Positions 47,748 through 56,635 of a DNA stretch of 64,000 nucleotides are shown here, in pieces. The first letter of the stretch is position 1; every line of letters begins with the position of its first letter. Both the position numbers and the translations under genes were made by a program. Location: assembly GCA_963811055.1 (NCBI GenBank), contig CAWEPQ010000007.1, forward strand, positions 1-64,000, written 5' to 3'. The notes under the pieces are model-generated. The model was not told the DNA's origin. It searched no databases and saw only the letters and a list, made by a program, of their open reading frames with translations. This stretch comes from JACVRW01 sp963811055 (GTDB taxonomy: Bacteria; Actinomycetota; Thermoleophilia; Solirubrobacterales; Thermoleophilaceae).

Positions 47748-47774
47748 CGGCCTTCCAGTGCAGGACCGTCGAAT

Positions 47775-48173
47775 GCGATGACCACGCCGATGTCCGCCGC
47801 AATCCAGCCCATGCGGAACTCGGAGGCCGAGGCCGGGGGCCCGATCCAGGTGTGGTCGATCCCCTTGGCCTCGCCCCACCAAGCCATGAGCAGCATCACG
47901 ATCGGCATCAGGGTGTGCGCGATCACGATCAGGGGGACCGCCACGGCGGCCCAGCGGCGCACGTCCCAGAACACGAGCAGCGACAGCCCGGCGAGCAGCG
48001 AGTCCTTGGCCACCGAGTTGACCACGTACGGGTACTCCGAATCCTGGACGAAGCCCTTGACGAGGTACCAGACGGCGAAGCCGGTCGAGATGAGCGCGAG
48101 CGCGGCCGCCGCCGCGCAGGAGCTGCTCCCAGCGCGTGAGGCCCGGACGCTCGCCGCGCACCAGCTCGCTCAT
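47775..48173 (-). CDS. four-helix membrane protein
   Basis: ATG 48171-48173 lies inside the stop of the hydrolase gene (ATGA). Membrane segments: an N-terminal helix read in a shifted frame, SLLAGLSLLVFWDVRRWAAVAVPLIVI, HTLMPIVMLLMAWWGEAKG, then EFRMGWIAADIGVVIAF. The polar loop with GIDHTWIGPP could contact a ligand. Shifts near 48095-48125. The C-terminal end is uncertain by about 30 bases and may continue in frame with the companion protein. Confidence 0.5.
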
Positions 48174-49161
48174 GAGATGACCTCCATCGTGGGAGAGGGC
48201 GTTTCCGGGGCGCGAGCCCGCGGAGGGGGGCGCCAGGCCGAAGATGCCGGCGGAGGAACGCCCGCTGGTCTGCCACCGCCCGGTCGAAGCCGGTGCCGAA
48301 GTACATGCTGAAGTGGCCGAACGGGTAGCGGCGGAGCTCGCCGCGCTCTGCCGTCCTCGCCATCTTCAGAGCGGGCGCGGCCGGCACGATCAGGTCGCCG
48401 TCGGCGAGCGACACGAGCAGCGGGCAGCGCACGCGGTGCACGGAGCGCCCCGGGCGATACAGGGCGGTGGTGAGCGTGAACCGCGCCACCACCTCGTTGC
48501 GCCACGTGCTGTTCGGAGGGGTGATCGCGGCGAGGCCGCTGAGCGCGTCCGGGCTGGTGGCGGCGGCCAGGGTGCCGGGCTCGCCCGCGGCGGGGATCAG
48601 GAACGGATCGCGGCCGAAAAGCGCCCCGATCCGGTCCTTGAGCCCGGCCCACAGGAGGCGCACGGTCTGCCAGACCGGTGTGCCGAGGAGCTGGGCGAAT
48701 CCGTCCACCAGCGGCACCTGCGCGACCACCGCCGCGATCCGGTCGTCCTCGGCGGCCAGCTGCACCACGTGGCCGCCGGACGTGGAGGTTCCCCACAGGG
48801 CGATTCGGTCGGGGTCGACTCCGTCGAGCTGCCGGGCGAAGGCGATGGCCGCCCGCCAGTCGGCGAGCTGGGCCTTGTTGTCGAAGAGCTGGCGCGGCTC
48901 GCCGTCGCTCGAGCCGATGTAGCGGTAGTCGAACACCAGCACCGCCAGGCCCTCCGCCGCGAAGCGCTCGGCGTAGACGTCGAGCCGCTGCTCGCGGACG
49001 CCGTCGAAGCCGTGGGCGATGACCACACACGGCACAGGGGCGAGGGAGTCCTGCCGGTAGTGCCATGCGGCACACCGTGCGCCCTGTGACTCGAAGGTGA
49101 GGTCGTCAGGCCTAACCGGCCGACCATAATCGAAACCGGGAGAACGGCGCGTGTTTTTCAT
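48170..49161 (-). CDS. alpha/beta hydrolase, S15/DUF-type
   Basis: About 330 residues. Nucleophile Ser126 in ALWGTSTSGGHVVQ, oxyanion-side VIAHGFDGVREQRLDVYAERFA, Asp in SLADGDLIVP and His in YPFGHFSMYFGTG complete a triad. The substrate domain (GLKDRIGALFGRDPFLIP) inserts after the nucleophile, as in dienelactone-hydrolase-like esterases and X-Pro peptidases. A shift near 48235 affects only the last residues. It is the first gene of a four-gene leftward unit with ATGA overlaps. No signal peptide. ATG 49159-49161 has AAGGTG upstream. Confidence 0.7.
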
Positions 49162-49167
49162 CACCTT

Positions 49168-49198
49168 TCACGCGTGAGCCCGGAATGAACATCGTTCA
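49168..49198. promoter_or_regulatory. two palindromes in the divergent hydrolase/cyclase intergenic region
   Basis: TCACGCGTGA (49168-49177) is a perfect 10-base palindrome. TGAAC ATC GTTCA (49186-49198) is a perfect five-base-arm inverted repeat. Both lie in the 50-base gap between two divergent genes, so they are placed to act as operators; the binding protein is unknown. Confidence 0.45.
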
Positions 49199-49212
49199 CG
49201 GCACGATGTTCC

Positions 49213-49790
49213 GTGGAAAGTCACGCCTTCGGTGCAATGACCGAGGGACCGCTCCACACCTTCATGTTCGCCGACATCTGCGGCTATTCGCTCCTCACGG
49301 AAGCCGACGGGGACGACGCAGCGGCCGACGTGGCGATCCACTTCCTGTCCGAGGCCTCGAGCCTGGCGCGCGAGCACGGCGCCGAGGTCGTGAAGGGCCT
49401 GGGCGACGCGGTGATGGTCTACGCCGACGACGCCGCCGAGGCGATCCGTCTCGGGCTCGACCTGCTGACCAGGTTCGCCGACGATCCGGCCCTCCCTCGA
49501 TCCACGTGGGCGTGCACACCGGTCCGGCGCTGAAGCGCGCGGGCGACTGGTGGGGGGGCACGGTCAACCTCGCCGCGCGCGTGGCGGGGACCGCCGAGGC
49601 CGATCAGCTGCTCGTGACGGAGGCCACCAAGGTCGCCGCCGGCGACATGGCGTCGGCTCGTCTGCGCGGGCTCGGGCCCCGGCACTTCAAGAACATCCCT
49701 CTCCCGATCCAGGTCTACGCCGCCTCCGTGCGTTCTGGCGGCCGCGCCCTCTCTGAACTTCGCGAACTCCCGCCAGGCGGTGACACGTGA
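49213..49790 (+). CDS. class III adenylate/guanylate cyclase, stand-alone catalytic domain
   Basis: About 190 residues. Catalytic pattern: FMFADICGYSLLTEADGDD (metal Asp), VVKGLGDAVMVYADDAAEAIR, then GVHTGPALKRAGDWWGGTVNLAARV and ATKVAAGDMASARLRGLG. The second metal Asp lies in LGDAVMVYADD; the transition-state Asn/Arg pair in VNLAARV. A shift near 49510 separates the halves. No sensor domain, no membrane helix, so it is probably regulated by a partner. GTG 49213 or ATG 49237. Confidence 0.78.
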
Positions 49791-49836
49791 ACTGCGCGCA
49801 CGAGTCACCGCCTGGCAAAGGGAGTCCGCTCCCCGG

Positions 49837-49842
49837 TACGGT
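49837..49842 (+). promoter_or_regulatory. candidate -10 TACGGT, leaderless
   Basis: TACGGT, six bases GGCTCC, GTG 49849. It falls just after the cyclase stop. Confidence 0.45.
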
Positions 49843-49848
49843 GGCTCC

Positions 49849-50687
49849 GTGGCGAGCGACGAACGCGACTTCGTGGGCAAGGTGGCGGTGGTCACCGGCG
49901 CCGGTTCGGGAATCGGGCGCTCCACCGCTCTGCGCTCGCTCGCCTCGGCGCCAAGGTGCACGTGGTGGACGTGGACGAGGCGGGCGCCGCGCGCGTGGCG
50001 GGGAGATCCAGGCCGCGGGCGGCCAGGCGACCGTCCACACCGCCGATGTGCGCGACCCGGCCGCGGTCGAGGCGCTGGCGGGCGCGTGTTCGCCGAGGAC
50101 GGCGCCGTGGACGTGCTCCACAACAACGCCGGCGTCGGGCACGCCGGGCCGGTCGACCAGACCAGCCTCGAGGAATGGCAGCGCGTGCTCGGGGTGAACC
50201 TGATGGGCGTGGTGCACGGCGTGCACTGCTTCGTGTCCGCGCATGCTCGCGCAGGGCCGGCGGGGGCCACATCGTGAACACCGCCTCGATGGCCGGGCTC
50301 GTGGCGGTGGCGGAGATGGCACCCTACACGATCCAAGCACGCGGTGGTCGGGCTCTCGGAGTCGCTCAACTCCGAGTGTCGCCGCGCGGCATCCACGTGA
50401 GCGCGATCTGCCCGGGCATCATCAACACGCCGATCGTCGCGGCCTCCCATCTCGATGGCGCCGTGGGCCGCGAGCGCGACCGCGTCCAGCGCTTCTACGA
50501 GCGCTTCGGCGCATCGCCCGACGTGGTGGCCGACGCGGTGGTGGACGCCATCCGCGGCAACAAGCTGATCCGCGTGGTGCCCCGCAGCCACGGCGCGTTC
50601 CAATGGGGGCTGCGGCGGCTCTCGCCGCGCCTGGCTCAGCCGTTCGGCCGGCTCGGGCAGCGGATGACGTCCGGGAAGGAGCGCTAG
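49849..50687 (+). CDS. short-chain dehydrogenase/reductase
   Basis: About 275 residues. Cofactor motif AVVTGAGSGIGRS, NNAGVGHAGPVD, the catalytic Ser in GHIVNTASMAG and the Tyr/Lys pair in APYT(AS)KHAVVGLSESL, where two bases appear to be missing near 50330 (as written the segment reads PYTIQARGG). PG motif AICPGIINTP and the C-terminal VVPRSHGAFQWGLRRLSP follow. Typical classical SDR; substrate not deducible. The next GTG overlaps its TAG. Frame changes near 49945, 50008, 50085, 50240 and 50330. Confidence 0.8.
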
Positions 50688-51143
50688 TGGTGGTCGTGGA
50701 CGTCAGAGGCGTGGGCGACCGCATGTGGCCGGTCCTGAACCGGCTCGTCAAGGGTCACGTGCTGGCCTATCGCGCCACCGGCGGCCGCATGGGCCACCGG
50801 CTGCCGACCCTCCCGCAGATGCTGCTGCTCGACCACGTGGGGGCGAAGAGCGGGGTCGAGCGGACGAGCCCGCTGGTGTACGCCATCGATGGCGAGAACG
50901 TGCTGCTCGTGGCCTCCAAGGGCGGGCATCCCAAGCACCCGGCGTGGTTCCACAACCTCATGGCCAACCCGGACACGACGATCCAGATCGGCCCCGAGCG
51001 CAGGGCGGTCCGGGCGCGCCTGGCCACGGCGGCGGAGCGCAAGCGGCTGTGGCCGATCGCGACCGCGCGTCTACGCCGGCTTCGACACCTACCAGCAGCG
51101 GGCCGACCGGGAGATCCCGATGGTCGTGCTGGAGCCGCGCTGA
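50687..51143 (+). CDS. deazaflavin (F420)-dependent nitroreductase-family protein
   Basis: About 150 residues, GTG 50687 overlapping the SDR stop (TAGTG). VKGHVLAYRATGGRMGHRL, MLLLDHVGAKSGVERTSPLVYA, LVASKGGHPKHPAWFHNLMANP and IGPERRAVRARLATAAERKRLWP form the split-barrel Ddn/DUF385 pattern, with the deazaflavin-binding GAKSG..R.SPL. Such enzymes reduce F420-dependent quinones or nitro compounds. A shift near 51068 separates the C-terminal YAGFDTYQQRADREIPMVVLEPR (part). Likely co-translated with the SDR. Confidence 0.78.
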
Positions 51144-51144
51144 A

Positions 51145-51351
51145 CTAGCGCTTGTCGCGCTCGCGTTCCTGGTCCTCGCTCACGCCGACCTCGAAGAACA
51201 CCAGGATCAGCGCTCCACCCATCCCGGCCATCTCGAACCCGATCAGGAGCACCTGGCCGGTGAGCCCGCCCACGAGCAGCGCGCAGGCCGCCCCGATGAC
51301 CACCAGCGCCGCGCAGGCTCCGTACGCCCGGATGCGCCAGCGCCGGCTCAC
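51145..51351 (-). CDS. small two-helix membrane protein
   Basis: Intact, 68 residues. Two hydrophobic helices (YGACAALVVIGAACALLVGG and LLIGFEMAGMGGALILVFFEV) and a short charged C-terminus. GTG 51351 overlaps the stop of the DUF3891 gene (GTGA), so it is translationally coupled to it. Function unknown. Confidence 0.6.
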   Translation of the reverse strand: MSRRWRIRAYGACAALVVIGAACALLVGGLTGQVLLIGFEMAGMGGALILVFFEVGVSEDQERERDKR

Positions 51352-52094
51352 CGCTCCGCCCGCGGCACCAGCGTGAAGGCCAGCTCCACGAGCGGCGCGT
51401 CGCGCAGCGCCGCGTGGAGCTCGCGCGCGGTCGCGTAGCGGCCGGTCAGGCGGCGGCCCTCGCAGCGCACGGTGAGCTCATCGCCGGCGAACGGCCACGG
51501 GTCCACCACGTGGCGCCCGTCGGGGAGCGGCTCCAGCCGCACCGCGCCGGGCACCTCCTCCGCCACGAACTCGTGCCAGCGCAGGCAGAGCGCCAGCGAC
51601 ATGCCGTCCCAGGCGAACACGAGCCGCTGGTTGGTGGCCGCCTGATCGCGGTCGGCGCCCAGCACGTCGAGCATCCGTTCCTGCCAGGCCCGCTCGCGGG
51701 CGAGGTAGGCGCGCACCGCGTCCGCCTCGGGCGGGTCGAGGCGGGAGAGGTCGCGGAGCTCGTACAGCGCGGTGCCGTGCATCGACACGAGCAGCGCCGC
51801 GTAGGCGCTCTGCGAGAGGAGCTTGGCGGGCGCCGCCGCCCACAGCCGCAGGTGGTCCGCCAGCTCCATCTCCATGAACGACAGCGGCCTGCCCTCGGTC
51901 GGATGCAGCCGCGGCGCCAGGTCCCACTCGGCCATGCCCACGTCGTGCTGCTCGGCGGCCAGGCACACCTCCTCGCGCGGCTCGGGCGCGTCGAAACGCT
52001 CGTTGCCCCACGCGCGCGCGAGTTGACCGGAGATCCATGCGTGCGCCGCCTGGCCGATCGCCACCACGCCGTCGCCGTCGGGGCGGATGAGCAT
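51348..52094 (-). CDS. DUF3891 family protein
   Basis: Intact, 248 residues. The motifs AIGQAAHAWISGQLARAWGN and VCLAAEQHDVGMAEWDLAPRL (an HD-like His-Asp pair) with FMEMELADHLRLWAAAPAKLL and YAALLVSMHGTALYELRDL identify the DUF3891 family. The conserved His and Asp suggest a metal-binding helical hydrolase fold related to HD domains, which is inference. No signal peptide. Confidence 0.72.
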   Translation of the reverse strand: MLIRPDGDGVVAIGQAAHAWISGQLARAWGNERFDAPEPREEVCLAAEQHDVGMAEWDLAPRLHPTEGRPLSFMEMELADHLRLWAAAPAKLLSQSAYAALLVSMHGTALYELRDLSRLDPPEADAVRAYLARERAWQERMLDVLGADRDQAATNQRLVFAWDGMSLALCLRWHEFVAEEVPGAVRLEPLPDGRHVVDPWPFAGDELTVRCEGRRLTGRYATARELHAALRDAPLVELAFTLVPRAER

Positions 52095-52118
52095 GCGCGC
52101 ATTGTCGCGCGCGAGCGG

Positions 52119-52711
52119 CTACCGGACGGTGAGCTTGCCCTCCATGCCGGCCTGGCGGTGGCCGGGCACCGAGCAGTAGAAGGTGTAGGAGCCCGGCTTC
52201 AGGTCGGCCGTGACGGTGGAGGTGCCGCCGTCCGTGACCTCCTTGCCGCGCTCGTCCACTCCGCCGCCCTCGATCGACACGTCGTGCGGTACCGGCGAGT
52301 CGTTCTTCATGTCGATGGTCACCGGCCCGGCCTGCGCCTCGAGCGAGGACCTGTCGAACTTCAGCTGGCCCGACGGGTCGGCGGCCAGCGCGAGCTTCTC
52401 GCCGGCGGCGGGCGGCGTGGTCTCAGCCGCCGGCTCGGCGGCCTCCGCCTCCTCCTCGGCCTCCTTGTCGGCCTCGCGCACTCCTTCGATGATGGCCGTG
52501 CTGATGGTGGAGATCACGAGCGCGATCGATATGCCGGCCACGATCGAGGCCTGACGGCGGCTGCGCGGGAAGCTCTCGACCGGATGCCGACGATCGACAC
52601 GCCGACGGCCCAGATCGCCAGCAGCGCTCCGCTGACGTGGTACGCGTTGATCGAGCCGATGAGCAGGGTGCTGCCCACGTGCAAACCGTAACCCAAACGG
52701 AGTGCCCCCAA
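52119..52711 (-). CDS. membrane-anchored cupredoxin
   Basis: About 195 residues. Two N-terminal helices (STLLIGSINAYHVSGALLAIWAVGV and, after a shift near 52565, SIVAGISIALVISTISTAII), an acidic Glu/Ala linker and a C-terminal plastocyanin-like domain. The four type 1 copper ligands are visible: His in PVPHDVSIEGG, Cys and His in YTFYCSVPGHRQ and Met in AGMEGKL. It would carry electrons or bind copper outside the membrane. TTG 52709-52711 as start; a GTG at about 52677 is also possible. Divergent from the channel-like gene. Confidence 0.8.
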
Positions 52712-52720
52712 GATGGGGCA
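52703..52720. promoter_or_regulatory. inverted repeat TGCCCC-N6-GGGGCA in the divergent promoter region
   Basis: Perfect six-base arms around CAAGAT, lying between and partly in the start of the cupredoxin gene. Could be an operator of a metal-responsive regulator or a hairpin; no regulator gene is adjacent. Confidence 0.35.
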
Positions 52721-52738
52721 GCCGACCGCCCCGGCCTA

Positions 52739-52744
52739 GATACT
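52739..52744 (+). promoter_or_regulatory. candidate -10 GATACT, leaderless
   Basis: GATACT, seven bases CGCGCGG, GTG 52752. Same layout as the other leaderless starts. Confidence 0.4.
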
Positions 52745-52751
52745 CGCGCGG

Positions 52752-53149
52752 GTGGCGCAACCCCTGAGAACCGGAGTTTCCGAGGCCGTCAAGGTCGCTC
52801 GCGGGCACACTCCGACGCACGAGCACCTGCGCAACAGGCTCGTCGCCCTCTTCCTCGCCACGGTGATCGTGGACGTGATCGCCAGCGTCCTGATCCTGTC
52901 CTTCGAGAGGGACCAGCCGGGAACCGGGATCACCAACATCGGCGACTCGGTCTTCTGGACCAGCACCCAGCTGCTCACCGTCTCGTCGCAGCTGCCCAAC
53001 CCGATCTCCACGCCCGCGCGCGTGCTCGACGTGTTCCTTCAGGCGTGGGCGATCTCGGTGGTGGCGATGCTGGCCGGCTCCTTCGGTGCGTTCTTCCACC
53101 GGCGCGGCGTGGAGCGCGACCCGATCGAGACCGGGAAGCCCGCAAATAG
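52752..53149 (+). CDS. two-helix channel-like membrane protein without a GYG filter
   Basis: About 130 residues from GTG 52752. First helix RLVALFLATVIVDVIASVLILSF, then a pore-loop-like segment GDSVFWTSTQLLTVSSQLPNP and second helix VFLQAWAISVVAMLAGSFGAFFHRR. The arrangement is that of Ion_trans_2 channels, but the TVGYG filter is replaced by TVSSQ. It is probably an ion channel relative with altered selectivity, or a non-conducting version. Without a shift the frame runs on to 53444; with a small shift it ends at TAG 53147-53149. The next gene begins near 53211. Confidence 0.55.
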
Positions 53150-53210
53150 CGCTCGATTTTGTCCGCGGTGGTCACCTCTTCGCGGGCGGAGACTTAGCAT
53201 CTGGCGGGCT

Positions 53211-54226
53211 TTGCCGCTGAAGGAACGACTGGCGCTCGTGGGGGCGAGCGCGGCGGTCTGCCTGGCCGTCGCATCGCCCCCGGCGCGGCAGGCGCCCCTC
53301 ACAAAGGCGCGGTTCCTCCATGCCGTCCCGATGGCCCCGCCGGCGGTGCTGATAGTCCACGGGCACCCGCCGCGATGCCGTCGTCCTACGGAAAGCCGAG
53401 CCCCTACCACGCCTGCCATCCCGGGCCGGCCAAGGTCGAGCTGAAGGTGAAGGGGCAGGCCAAGCCGGCCGCCACCGCGAACCTCGAGATAGGGCGCGGG
53501 CGCTACACGATCATCGCGGTGCCGGAGGGCAAGGACGTGGGTCTCCGCGTCTACAAGGACGGCAATGGCGGTGCCGGGCAAGGCCCGCATGCGGACCATC
53601 AATGCCGCCGCCGAGCTCGACAAGGCCGAGATGCGCGTGGACGGCGAGGCCGATCTCGCCGATCGCGCGGACAAGGCCACCGGCTATACGTCGGTGCCGC
53701 CGGGGCGGCATGACCTGTCGGTCACACGGCGGGGCGGGGCCGGGAGGAGCGCTCGCGTCGGCGAGCGGCGTGCCGCTCGTGGCGGGCAGCGCATCCACGG
53801 CGATCGTCGTCGGCAGCGGCGGGGAGCCCACGCAGGTGCTGATGGTGTCCGACCAGACGGCCGGTCCGAGCGTGGCGCCGGCCACGGCTTCATCGGCGAC
53901 GCGGCGGCGAGGGCGGGTCCTGGCTGCTCGTGGCTCTCGCGGCGATCGCGGCCGGCTGGATCGGGGGCACCGCATATCTGCTGGCCGCGCGCCGGCGGGA
54001 GACCGCGCCGCGGCTCGCTGCGGGCATGCCCTCGGGAGCTGCAGATTCCCGGCGCGACGCACCCCCGGTCGACCCCGGCCCGCAGCCGCCGAGTGGTAGG
54101 AGCTCATCACCCCGCCCGCGCGCGACCGGAGCTGCAGCTCGCAAGATCGCCGCCGCGGCCGCGGTGACGGCCGGGTCGGTGGCCGGGCGGCTCTACAAGG
54201 CCGGTCGCCGCCGTCGTGGTGCCTGA
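53211..54226 (+). CDS. DUF4397-domain surface protein with C-terminal membrane helix
   Basis: About 330 residues. Signal-like start (LKERLALVGASAAVCLAVA), the DUF4397 opening KARFLHAVPMAPPAVLIV, RYTIIAVPEGKDVGLRVYKD, RMRTINAAAELDKAEMRVDG, GYTSVPPGRHDLSVTR, AGSASTAIVVGSGGEPTQVLMV (the usual repeating beta pattern), then a transmembrane helix SWLLVALAAIAAGWIGGTAYLL and a basic tail. Shifts near 53370, 53565, 53655, 53740 and 53915. It lies directly before a class F sortase gene, the association in which the DUF4397 protein is usually the sortase partner or substrate. Start uncertain (TTG 53211). Confidence 0.65.
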
Positions 54227-54833
54227 GGCGGGCCCACGGCCGGCCTCCTGCTGCTCGCGATCGCCGTGCCGGCGGTCGCTGGCCGGCGCCCTGACCGCCT
54301 TTCTCGTGCCCCCGAAGCGCGGGCGCGGCTCCCCGGCACCGGTGGCACGCCACCCGCCCGGCTGCCGAGCGGTGGATCTCGAGCCGTCCGTCACGACGCG
54401 GCGCCCGGCGCAGCCGGCCGGGATATCGATACCGAGCGCGGGGTGCAGGGACCCGTGGATCCGATCGTGACGGTGGCCGGGCAGCTCGAGATCCCCCCGG
54501 CCGGAAGGGCGGGCTGGTTCAGCGGCGGCCCGCGCCCGGGGGAGCCCGGCCGGGCCGTGATCGTTAGCCACGTGGACTCGCAGGCGGGGCCGGCGCTCTT
54601 CGCGGCCTGCGAACGCTGCGGCGGCGCACGCCGATCCTGGTGGAGGACCGGCGCGGCGGAATCCGCCGCTTCCGGCTGGTGCGCCGCCTCCAGGTCGAGA
54701 AGAGCCGGTTCCGGCACGATCTCGTCTACTCGCCGTCGCCCGCCCCACGCTGGTGCTGATCACCTGCGGCGGGCCGTTCACCCCCGGCGAGGGCTACCGG
54801 GACAACGTCATTCTCTACGCGCGCGCGGCCTGA
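54219..54833 (+). CDS. class F sortase
   Basis: About 200 residues. N-terminal membrane helix (AGLLLLAIAVPAVAG, frame-shifted), then the sortase core: VAGQLEIPPAGRAGWFSGGPRPGEPG, catalytic His in AVIVSHVDSQAG, RFRLVRRLQVEKSRF and catalytic Cys and Arg in LVLITCGGPFTPGEGYRDNVILYA. His, Cys and Arg of the sortase triad are all there. It is placed at the surface and would join or cut LPXTG-like substrates; the DUF4397 gene just upstream is the obvious candidate partner. Shifts near 54280, 54400, 54620 and 54735. Confidence 0.78.
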
Positions 54834-54836
54834 CCC

Positions 54837-55229
54837 TCAGGCGGCGAAGCGCAGCTCGAACCAGACGCACGGCCGGGCTCGGCCGGCCTGATGCCCCAGT
54901 CGTCGGCGATCTGCTCCACCAGATAGAGGCCCCAGCCTCCCGCCTCGCCGGGACCCCGGGGTGCGGTTTCGGGGTCGAAGCCCTCGCCCGGGTCGGCCAC
55001 CTCCACCCGCACGTGCCCGGGCGACATCCTGAGCTCCAGGTCGAGCGACTGCTCGGGTCCCACATCGGCGTGGCGCACGGCGTTCGTGACCAGCTCGGTC
55101 ACGAGCAGCTCAGGTCGTCACGGACGTCTTGGGCAGCGAGCCGTCGGCGGCGACCAAGGCTCGCCTGGCCTCCGCGGCCGCGCCGAGACCGCCGTTCACG
55201 GAGATCGCGACGAGGTCGCCGTGCGTCAT
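54837..55229 (-). CDS. RsbW-like anti-sigma histidine kinase-fold protein (HATPase_c_2)
   Basis: About 130 residues from ATG 55227-55229. GHKL motifs: N-box LVTELVTNAVRHADVG, G1 VADPGEGFDPE, G2 GGWGLYLVEQIADDWG. The size and lack of a His box are as in RsbW/SpoIIAB anti-sigma kinases, which phosphorylate a STAS partner and hold a sigma factor. An intact STAS protein is at 11763, and the ANTAR regulator follows 0.46 kb away on the other strand. Shifts near 55110 and 54860. Confidence 0.75.
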
Positions 55230-55296
55230 GAGCTCCCGGTCTGCTGGTTCCCCGCCGCGCCGGGCCGGGCAAGCTCACATAGCCAGCGCGTCCGCC

Positions 55297-55506
55297 TCAT
55301 CGGAAGTCCCGCGACAGGCCGCCGCTCAGGGCGGCGGCGAGGTCGAGCCATTCGAGCGCCAGCTCCAGGTCGCCGAGCAGCTCGCACAACTCGGCGCGGT
55401 CGAAGGCGTCCTCGATGCGGTGCTGGTGATCCATCTGGAGCACGATCTGGGGATCCCACGCCGTGGCGGGCGAGCGACTCGACCGGTGCTGAGAGAAAAT
55501 CGACAC
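55297..55506 (-). CDS. hypothetical 69-residue protein before the RsbW-like gene
   Basis: GTG 55504-55506. Acidic, helical (IEDAFDRAELCELLGDLELALEWLDLAAAL). It lies 67 bases upstream of the anti-sigma kinase on the same strand. A short helix-rich regulator or adaptor is possible; no family recognised. Confidence 0.4.
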   Translation of the reverse strand: MSIFSQHRSSRSPATAWDPQIVLQMDHQHRIEDAFDRAELCELLGDLELALEWLDLAAALSGGLSRDFR

Positions 55507-55687
55507 GTGCGCTCCTACACACTCCCGTTCAACGCCGATCGGTCCATAACGCGATCGACGCCTGATCCGACCGGGTGCTTGGAGTCGGAGGAACCACCGG
55601 CCAGTGTCTGGGGCGCGGCGTGTCGGCAGCGTAGCACCGCCTTCACGATGTAAGGCGAAGCGGTAGACTTCTCGGTCTCGTATTTCG

Positions 55688-56281
55688 ATGAGTTACCGCG
55701 AAACCGAGCATCTCCGCGTCCTGATTGCCAACGAACGTAGGGACCGGTTGGCACTCGTCGCTCCGGTCGTGGCATCGCTCGGCCACGAGGTGATCGCCCG
55801 CGAGGTGGAGGTCAACGACGTGGGCGTCGTGACCGCCAGGGAGCGGCCGGACGTGGCCCTCGTGGGGCTGGGCGAGAGCTCGGATCACGCGCTGACCCTC
55901 ATCGAGAAGATCGTGCAGGAGGCGGCCTGCCCGGTCATCCTCCTGATCCACGCGCCCGACCCCGACTTCGTGCAGGAGGCGTCTAAGCGCGGGATCTTCG
56001 CCTACATCATCGATGGCGACTCGAGCGAGCTGCAGAACTCGATCGACATCGTGCTGCGCCGGTTCGCAGAGTTCCAGGACCTGGAGGGCGCCTTTGGCCG
56101 GCGAGCCGTGACCGAGCGCGCGAAGGGCATCCTCATGGAGCGCCACTCGATCGACGAGACGGCCGCGTTCGAGATGCTGCGACACCACGCGCGCACCGGC
56201 AACCGCAAGCTGATCGACATGGCCTCCGCCGTGGTGGACGGCCACGCGCTGCTGCCGAAGAGCGTGGACACCGCGCCGTAG
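55688..56281 (+). CDS. ANTAR-domain response regulator
   Basis: Intact, 197 residues. N-terminal pseudo-receiver or receiver (LRVLIANERRDRLALVAPVVAS, DVALVGLGESSDHAL, CPVILLIHAPDPDFV) and a C-terminal ANTAR domain at about 138-192 (RRAVTERAKGILMERHSIDETAAFEMLRHHARTGNRKL), which binds RNA hairpins and controls antitermination. The phospho-acceptor pocket is atypical: VGLGESSD replaces the usual Asp-containing strand. The expected target hairpins lie in leader RNAs elsewhere; none was found here. Confidence 0.85.
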   Translation: MSYRETEHLRVLIANERRDRLALVAPVVASLGHEVIAREVEVNDVGVVTARERPDVALVGLGESSDHALTLIEKIVQEAACPVILLIHAPDPDFVQEASKRGIFAYIIDGDSSELQNSIDIVLRRFAEFQDLEGAFGRRAVTERAKGILMERHSIDETAAFEMLRHHARTGNRKLIDMASAVVDGHALLPKSVDTAP

Positions 56282-56284
56282 CCG

Positions 56285-56290
56285 TATCGT
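56285..56290 (+). promoter_or_regulatory. candidate -10 TATCGT, leaderless
   Basis: TATCGT, seven bases CCCGGCC, GTG 56298. It follows the ANTAR gene stop by only three bases. Confidence 0.45.
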
Positions 56291-56297
56291 CCCGGCC

Positions 56298-56635
56298 GTG
56301 GCGCACTCACGGCTCTCGCTGGTGGAGTTCCCGGCCGACGACCCGGAGCGGGCTCGCCGGTTCTGGTCCGGCCTGCTCGGCTCGGAGCTCGAGCCGCGCG
56401 CCGAGGGGGACGGGGCCGGCTGGGAGACGGGTTCCGGGCCGTCCGTGGGCGTGCATGCTCGCGGCCGCGGTCCGGGCGACACGTTTTCGCTGCCCTACTT
56501 CGCCGTCGGCGACCTGGCGAAGCGGTCCGCCGGGTGGAGGAGCTCGAGGGGAGCGTCGTCCACCCCGGCGAGCGCTGGGTGATCTGCAAGGACTCCGAGG
56601 GCAATCCGTTCGCGCTGGCGCTCACCGAGACCTAG
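56298..56635 (+). CDS. VOC (glyoxalase/bleomycin resistance) family protein
   Basis: About 112 residues in two frames: RLSLVEFPADDPERARRFWSGLLG, FSLPYFAVGDLAKRVEELEG and ERWVICKDSEGNPFALALTET. This is one VOC beta-alpha-beta module set with metal or ligand positions; the substrate is unknown. Shift near 56533. Stop TAG 56633-56635 shares bases with the convergent P450 stop. Confidence 0.7.
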
